Of a stretch of 5,336 nucleotides of DNA, positions 4,771-5,336 are shown piece by piece. The first letter of the stretch is position 1, and every line of letters starts with the position of its first letter. This DNA is from Chlamydiota bacterium (lineage in GTDB: Bacteria > Chlamydiota > Chlamydiia > Chlamydiales > SM23-39): contig JAJFML010000082.1 of the NCBI GenBank assembly GCA_021772195.1, positions 1 through 5,336 of the forward strand. The letters run 5' to 3'. The notes beneath the pieces were generated by a model, which did not search any database, had not been told where the DNA came from, and saw only the letters and a list, made by a program, of their open reading frames with translations. The position numbers and the translations under genes were made by a program.

Positions 4771-5336
4771 ATGACCAAGCCACAATATCACTATTATCAA
4801 TGCGACACGGATAAGCTGCTGTCTGAAATCAACAATGATACCCTGATAGCAGATCTTAAAAAGATGCTCTTAATCCGTAATTTTGAAACAAGGGCCGAAT
4901 CTGCCTATCAGCAAGGGAAAATCGGTGGATTTTACCATGCATACACTGGGCAAGAAGCGATACAGACCGCTGCCATGCGTGTGATGGGAGATCAGAATTG
5001 GTGGACAACGACCTACAGATGTCATGCACTCGCTCTTCTTCTGGGAGTCACTCCTAATGAGGCGATGGCTGAGCTCTATGGAAAAGTCACAGGGAATGCG
5101 AAGGGTAGAGGTGGCAGCATGCACTTCTACCATGAAAAAATGCTTGGCGGTTTTGGTATTGTAGGAGGTCATGTTCCCGTTGCAGCAGGCGCTGCATTTG
5201 CTTTGAACTATCTTGGACAGGAAAATCTCGCATCGATCTGCTTTCTCGGTGATGGGGCGGTTGCTCAAGGCGCTTTTCACGAAACCCTCAATCTAGCATC
5301 TCTTTGGAGCCTTCCTTGTATTTTTGTGATTGAAAA
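4771..5336 (+). CDS. pdhA: Pyruvate dehydrogenase E1 component, alpha subunit (partial, 3' end outside window)
   Basis: The first 188 residues of the alpha subunit of the ThDP-dependent E1 of the pyruvate dehydrogenase complex are present. E1 decarboxylates pyruvate and passes the acetyl group to the E2 lipoyl domain, feeding acetyl-CoA synthesis in the cytoplasm. Visible family features are MLLIRNFE (32-39), GGFYHAYTGQEA (52-63), YRCHA (82-86, the YR-x-H segment contacting the cofactor diphosphate), GRGGSMH (112-118), GIVGGHVPVAAG (129-140) and the ThDP/Mg motif starting GDG at 160-162. That motif continues with QGAFHE, N174 and LPCIF; its closing N-N lies beyond the edge. The separate-alpha-subunit form implies an E1 beta gene (pdhB), probably just downstream but not visible. 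The ATG at 4771 gives an N-terminus of ordinary length, yet no Shine-Dalgarno sequence precedes it (TATAATAT does). The next Met (32) would remove conserved sequence. Confidence 0.96.
   Translation, partial: MTKPQYHYYQCDTDKLLSEINNDTLIADLKKMLLIRNFETRAESAYQQGKIGGFYHAYTGQEAIQTAAMRVMGDQNWWTTTYRCHALALLLGVTPNEAMAELYGKVTGNAKGRGGSMHFYHEKMLGGFGIVGGHVPVAAGAAFALNYLGQENLASICFLGDGAVAQGAFHETLNLASLWSLPCIFVIE

Noticed and set aside
4870..5280. Minus-strand frame of 136 codons opposite pdhA
   Set aside because: It is antisense to strongly conserved pdhA sequence and shows no domain of its own.

Overview
The window looks like the chromosome of a Chlamydiae-phylum bacterium, most likely an amoeba-associated 'environmental' chlamydia. 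The evidence is AT-rich DNA, tightly packed small genes of unknown function, a DnaQ/ExoX-like exonuclease of the layout I associate with chlamydial 'DnaQ' proteins, and a pyruvate dehydrogenase E1-alpha whose wording resembles that of this phylum. The assignment comes from remembered protein patterns, not from a search.

Layout. At 1-432 a minus-strand gene runs off the left edge; it encodes a protein with an N-terminal hydrophobic region and an unrecognised soluble part. A 171-base, very AT-rich divergent spacer (433-603) separates it from four plus-strand genes (604-3638). These are a 566-residue protein with a possible GT-B glycosyltransferase-like core, a 90-residue helical protein, a 234-residue protein of unknown family and a 108-residue helical protein. 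Spacing within the cluster is 31 bases, 2 bases and a 4-base ATGA overlap, so it is very probably one operon. Its function is not known to me. Two weak internal resemblances (gene 1 with gene 3, gene 2 with gene 4) hint that it may have grown by duplication.

The operon ends against a convergent exonuclease gene (3687-4394, minus). The 48-base junction holds a small hairpin and a duplicated CGCAAAG unit. The exonuclease in turn diverges from a 58-residue lipoprotein gene (4531-4707, plus). Next comes pdhA (4771 to the right edge, truncated), the ThDP-binding alpha subunit of the pyruvate dehydrogenase E1 component, which converts pyruvate toward acetyl-CoA.

The exonuclease (DNA repair or proofreading type) and pdhA (central metabolism) are ordinary housekeeping genes. 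The accessory, less-described part is the left 3.6 kb. No RNA genes, insertion sequences or CRISPR arrays were seen, and no gene-free stretch exceeds 300 bases.
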